DNA from: Leifsonia williamsii
GTDB taxonomy: Bacteria > Actinomycetota > Actinomycetes > Actinomycetales > Microbacteriaceae
Assembly: GCF_030433685.1 (NCBI RefSeq)
Contig: NZ_JAROCF010000001.1
Location: forward strand, 248,001 to 312,000
DNA: 64,000 nt
Direction of reading: 5' to 3'
A program made the position numbers and the translations under genes. Below the pieces are notes generated by a model that had not been told where the DNA came from, ran no database searches, and saw only the letters and a program-made list of their open reading frames with translations. This document shows positions 60,975 through 64,000 of this stretch, piece after piece. Position 1 is the first letter of the stretch. Each line of letters opens with the position of its first letter.

Positions 60975-62568
60975 GGAAGAGAGCCTCCAGGGTCAGGATC
61001 GCGAAGCCGATCAGGTACGGGACGGCGGCCAGCGGGTTGAGCCGGCGCCGTGCGGGTGCGGTCGGGGTCGTGGTCGTGGCGGCCCGGCGGGAGGCGCGGG
61101 TCGCGGGGGCGGGAGCGGGAGCGGCGGCGGTGAGGGTCTCGGTCCTGGTCGCGAGCTCTGTCCGAGTCGCGAGCGCGGTGGCCGTGGTCATCCCGCCGAC
61201 GGAGTCGGGCAGCGTGCGCGTCGGCGCCGGTTCGGCCGCCTGTGCCGCCAGCTCGATCTCGGCGTCCGAGCTGATCTCGTTCGGGCCTCCGGAGTAGGCG
61301 CCGGCCCTGGTGCCCCACCCGCTGGCGTGCGCCATGCGGAAGAAGCCGATGAGCCGGATCGGCATGAGGAAGAACGTCGAGACGATGATGAAGATCGGCA
61401 GCCGGAAGAAGTCGCTCGGCTTCTCGGAGAGGTGCCGGATCTGCCGGATCGACATGCTGATCACCGACGACGCCACCATCAGCGCGACCACGGTGATGAT
61501 GCCGCCCTGGATGCCGTAGGACTGCAGGAACCCCTGGTAGAAGTTGTAGCCCTGCCCGGTGATCGACCGGTACACCCAGCCGCCGAGCACGCCGGCGAGG
61601 ACGAACGGCAGGATGATGTCCATCACGAAGAAGAACGCCAGGACCGGCGCGTGCCCGAGCATCCACGGGAGCATGCGGAGGGTGTTGTACTGGCTGCCGC
61701 GAGCCCAGCGGAGCTGCTGCTTGAACAGCTTCTTCACCTTCAGCGGGGCGTCCGTGTAGACGAGGCTGGTGTGCTGGTAGACGGTGCGGTAGCCCTCCTT
61801 CAGCGTGAGGTTCGTCAGCGTGCGGTCGTCGGAGACCTCGAGGAAGACGCCGAGGAACTTCTCGGTCATGAACTTGTCCATGACCCGCATCAGGATCGAC
61901 CGCCGGAACGCGATGGTGCGGCCGGGGAGGCAGCCGATCTGGCCGACGACCGACTGCGCCGGCATCGAGTAGAGCGCCCGCGAGTTCTCCAGCCAGTCCG
62001 CCCAGCGGGTGATCCAGCTGCGGGTGGGTTCCAGGATGCGCTGCTTGGTGGTGACGCCGCCCACGCGCTGGTCGGCGAACGGCTTGACCAGCTCGGCCAG
62101 CGTGCCCTCGGTCCAGATCGTGTCGGAGTCGACCAGCACGGTGATCTCGCCGGTCGACATCTTGGTGCCGATCATGACCGCGTTGCGCTTGCCGGGGATC
62201 GGCGTGTGGACCCAGCGCACCAGGGGCGCGAACTCCTCGCAGACCTCGGCCAGCTCGGGGTTCGGCGCGCCGTTGATCACCACGATGATCTCGCCCGGCT
62301 TCTGCTCGACCATGCGGCCGAGCACGTCGCGGAAGAGGTCGAGCGGCTCGTCTACCACCGGGACGACGACGCTGGTCGTGCCGTGGAAGTCGTCGGTGTA
62401 CGGCCGGTAGCGGCGCGACATCAGCACCTTCACCAGCCAGATGACCCAGATCAAGGCCGAGTAGACGGCGAACAGATAGAACTCCGGATGGCCGCCGATC
62501 ATGTGCCGGAGTTGCAGCAGGAAGATGAACACGGACGTGACCTCGCAGTGCTGGAAGGGGGGTGGCAT
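60967..62568 (-). CDS. Processive family 2 glycosyltransferase, hyaluronan-synthase-like
   Basis: Up to 533 residues. N-terminal helices precede a GT-A domain with VVVPVVDEP, metal-binding Asp147-Ser-Asp149, the acidic motif SDDRTLTN (246-253) and Q284xxRW288, all characteristic of HAS and related synthases; five helices follow and the last 110 residues are Ala/Thr-rich with one terminal helix. With ugd and galU downstream it could polymerise a glucuronate-containing chain and export it. ATG 62568 lacks a ribosome site; GTG 62532 (GAGG upstream) is a good alternative. The exact sugar is unknown. Confidence 0.85.
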   Translation of the reverse strand: MPPPFQHCEVTSVFIFLLQLRHMIGGHPEFYLFAVYSALIWVIWLVKVLMSRRYRPYTDDFHGTTSVVVPVVDEPLDLFRDVLGRMVEQKPGEIIVVINGAPNPELAEVCEEFAPLVRWVHTPIPGKRNAVMIGTKMSTGEITVLVDSDTIWTEGTLAELVKPFADQRVGGVTTKQRILEPTRSWITRWADWLENSRALYSMPAQSVVGQIGCLPGRTIAFRRSILMRVMDKFMTEKFLGVFLEVSDDRTLTNLTLKEGYRTVYQHTSLVYTDAPLKVKKLFKQQLRWARGSQYNTLRMLPWMLGHAPVLAFFFVMDIILPFVLAGVLGGWVYRSITGQGYNFYQGFLQSYGIQGGIITVVALMVASSVISMSIRQIRHLSEKPSDFFRLPIFIIVSTFFLMPIRLIGFFRMAHASGWGTRAGAYSGGPNEISSDAEIELAAQAAEPAPTRTLPDSVGGMTTATALATRTELATRTETLTAAAPAPAPATRASRRAATTTTPTAPARRRLNPLAAVPYLIGFAILTLEALFLV

Positions 62569-62940
62569 CCACGTCGGTGGGGATCTGGTCAGGCTCGGGT
62601 GGCCCCAGTTCTACGGGAGTTCGGAGATGCCCCGCAAGTGGGGGTGCACCGGGGTGACCACCCGGGCCGGAGGGGCCGTCAAGGGGCCCTGTCCGCGTGT
62701 CGGCGGACAGCCTCCATGGCCCGTCATCACCGGCGTGTCGCGGGCAACGCCCCGCGCAGAAGTGCCGGTCAACTGAGCAATCGTCGACACGGCCGCACGG
62801 CGGCGGCGAGACGTACCGTTGGAAGGTTTTGTCCCCCGCTTTGTACCCCGATCGCCGGCCGCGCCGCGGTCGCCCCGTGTTACGAAGTTTTACATCGGCG
62901 ACACATGGCGTTCACGTGCCGGAGACGCTCGCTCGACATC
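62569..62940. other. 372-bp non-coding control region of the exopolysaccharide operon
   Basis: No gene. On the minus strand it holds GGGGTACAAA (62849-62840) and GGGGGACAAA about 12 bp apart as direct repeats, a hairpin CTGTCCGC/GCGGACAG (62689-62696, 62703-62710), and several GC-rich short palindromes. No clear -10 box was found. The length and structure suggest a long, possibly regulated leader. A related GGGGTACAAA/GGGGACAA pair occurs at 46327-46346. Confidence 0.4.
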
Positions 62941-63294
62941 TCAGGACGGTGTGGACGGGCCGAGCGCCGGAGGTGTCGCCGCGCCGTCGGGCCGAGGCTC
63001 CTTGAGCTCGACCAGGATGGTGTGCGTCGGGGAGTCTCCGATGTTGCGGCCCAGGTGCGACTGCTCCGCGATCCAGAGCGCGCGGCCGGCCTCTAGCTCG
63101 ACCTCCGCCTCGCGGCCGTCGACCTCGAGCCGGCGACGGAACCCGCTCAGCGTCACCATGACCGAGTCCGGGTGGTGATGGAGGTGCGTGGTGTCGCCGG
63201 GCTCGTCGTCGTAGGCGAGCACGCGCACGCGGTCGTTCTCCCAGAGCACCCGATAGCGTTCAGGGTCGGTCCGGACGGGATCGTCGTCGACCAT
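62941..63294 (-). CDS. Cupin-domain protein
   Basis: A 117-residue single-domain cupin. GDTTHLHHHPDSVMVTLSG has the His cluster and Glu-equivalent Asp of motif 1, and the second motif is weaker. Such proteins bind metals and act as dioxygenase-like or sensor domains. ATG 63294 is 6 nt after a TAGCCT box; a GTG at 63300 is an alternative. It is divergent from the lipoprotein gene. Confidence 0.85.
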   Translation of the reverse strand: MVDDDPVRTDPERYRVLWENDRVRVLAYDDEPGDTTHLHHHPDSVMVTLSGFRRRLEVDGREAEVELEAGRALWIAEQSHLGRNIGDSPTHTILVELKEPRPDGAATPPALGPSTPS

Positions 63295-63300
63295 GCGCAC

Positions 63301-63306
63301 AGGCTA
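63301..63306 (-). promoter_or_regulatory. -10 box of a likely leaderless promoter for the cupin gene
   Basis: TAGCCT on the minus strand, 6 nt before ATG 63294. Confidence 0.5.
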
Positions 63307-63400
63307 CAGCGCGGCGAGCCCCGGGGATATGCTGGCGCCGAGATCGCTGCCCCGGCGAACGGCTGCCGGGCGGTATGGCTGCCGAGAAGGCGAGGACCCC

Positions 63401-63991
63401 GTGATCCGGACGCGCACGACACCGACCACCAGGCGGGCGAGGAGGGGTGCCGTCGCGGTGGGTGTCGCGGTCGCGTCCCTCCTGCTGTTCACCGGCTGCG
63501 ATCTGTTCGCGCCGCAGGACACCCTCGACATCAGGGACGTGACCGACGGCGCCTCGGGCTCGGTGGGCGACGTCCATATCGCGAACGCGGTACTGATCAC
63601 CGAGAACAAGGGCGACCCCGCCAATCTGGTCGCCACCCTGGTCAACGAGTCGAACAAGGACCAGGAGGTGTCGATCCACGCGGGCGGCGCGTCGGAGTCC
63701 GTGTCGCTGACGGGGTCGGAGGTGCTGCAGCTCGGCACGTCCGGAGGCCAGAGCATCGTGTTCGAGAACCTCGACGCGACGCCCGGCGGCCTGACCGACA
63801 TCACGTTCGCCGGCGCCGACGAGTCCACGACCCTCCAGGTGCCCGTCCTCACCGGCGGGCTGCAGGAGTACCGCGACCTGGTGCCGACGCAGACGCCGAC
63901 CTCCACGCCGGGGTCGACCTCCACACCGGGGTCGACCTCCACACCGGAGCCGACGCCGACCGCGAAGACGGACGAGTCGAACGGAGGCTGA
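63401..63991 (+). CDS. Secreted lipoprotein of unknown function
   Basis: A 196-residue protein with a basic N-region, hydrophobic core and lipobox FTGC near residues 30-33, so it should be lipid-anchored at the outer face of the membrane. The mature part is a beta-rich domain of about 125 residues (DVHIANAVLITENKGDPANL), followed by a Thr/Ser/Pro-rich repeat tail (PGSTST repeats). No family recognised with confidence. GTG 63401 follows GAGGA. The gene ends 9 bp before the window edge. Confidence 0.78.
   Translation: MIRTRTTPTTRRARRGAVAVGVAVASLLLFTGCDLFAPQDTLDIRDVTDGASGSVGDVHIANAVLITENKGDPANLVATLVNESNKDQEVSIHAGGASESVSLTGSEVLQLGTSGGQSIVFENLDATPGGLTDITFAGADESTTLQVPVLTGGLQEYRDLVPTQTPTSTPGSTSTPGSTSTPEPTPTAKTDESNGG
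63902..63958 (+). repeat. Tandem repeat in the lipoprotein tail
   Basis: Three to four copies of an 18-bp unit of the form CCGGGGTCGACCTCCACA (about 63908-63955) encode the PGSTST tail. The unit count is likely to vary between strains. Confidence 0.75.
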
Positions 63992-64000
63992 CCTCAGCCC

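Noticed and set aside
62569..62940. A small gene in the control region of the exopolysaccharide operon
   Set aside because: The frames present are Arg-rich, lack ribosome sites and contain palindromes; non-coding is more likely.

Overview
The window is a gene-dense, very GC-rich stretch of an actinobacterial chromosome. Gene content (purL, purA, pyrE, an Rv2629-like release-factor-fold protein, the KHGPAQDEQ/DUF2795-type small proteins, YhgE/Pip transporters, an Eis-like acetyltransferase) and the many TANNNT -10 boxes placed 6-7 nt before a start codon (leaderless mRNAs) suggest Microbacteriaceae, perhaps a Leifsonia-like organism. This is judged from protein content only; no 16S or other marker is present. 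No tRNA, rRNA, CRISPR array, insertion sequence or prophage was seen.

Layout. 1-14 kb: 3' end of purL, an EamA exporter, a LysM lipoprotein, a luciferase-like monooxygenase with its FMN reductase behind a palindromic operator, a processive family 2 glycosyltransferase, an Ohr peroxidase, a small gene with a possible proline-rich leader peptide, chorismate mutase, an FtsX-type ABC exporter pair, an Eis-like acetyltransferase and purA. 14.1-15.6 kb is an accessory patch of visibly lower GC holding a secreted protein, a tiny membrane protein and an orphan LuxR-type HTH protein. 15.7-24 kb is the most unusual block: an MMPL transporter with a degenerate ABC-ATPase-like tail, a YhgE/Pip protein, a TetR regulator with a perfect operator, a stand-alone degenerate ABC-ATPase-like protein and a second YhgE/Pip protein, joined by 4-bp overlaps.

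24-46 kb: mostly housekeeping and stress genes (metallophosphoesterase, TrmH-type methyltransferase, HAD-IIA phosphatase, pyrE with a 991-residue septum-formation-like membrane protein, exonuclease III, an aliphatic-sulfonate ABC transporter, a baeRF-family protein, SRPBCC protein, several SDR oxidoreductases, an amino-acid permease, MOSC protein, a DUF6421-SDR pair, an HPr-kinase-like P-loop protein and threonine aldolase). 46.5-55.6 kb is a carbohydrate-use locus: an ABC importer, two GH43-like proteins and a phytanoyl-CoA-dioxygenase-like enzyme on one strand, a LacI regulator and a GH2 enzyme on the other, with TACAGCGCTGTA-like operators in both control regions.

55.6-64 kb: an acetyltransferase and small genes, then a four-gene exopolysaccharide operon (hyaluronan-synthase-like glycosyltransferase, membrane-anchored GH26-like enzyme, UDP-glucose dehydrogenase, UTP-glucose-1-phosphate uridylyltransferase), which together could make and trim a UDP-glucuronate-derived polymer, followed by a cupin and a lipoprotein. 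Convergent gene ends repeatedly carry long palindromes, some of which look like copies of one dispersed element.
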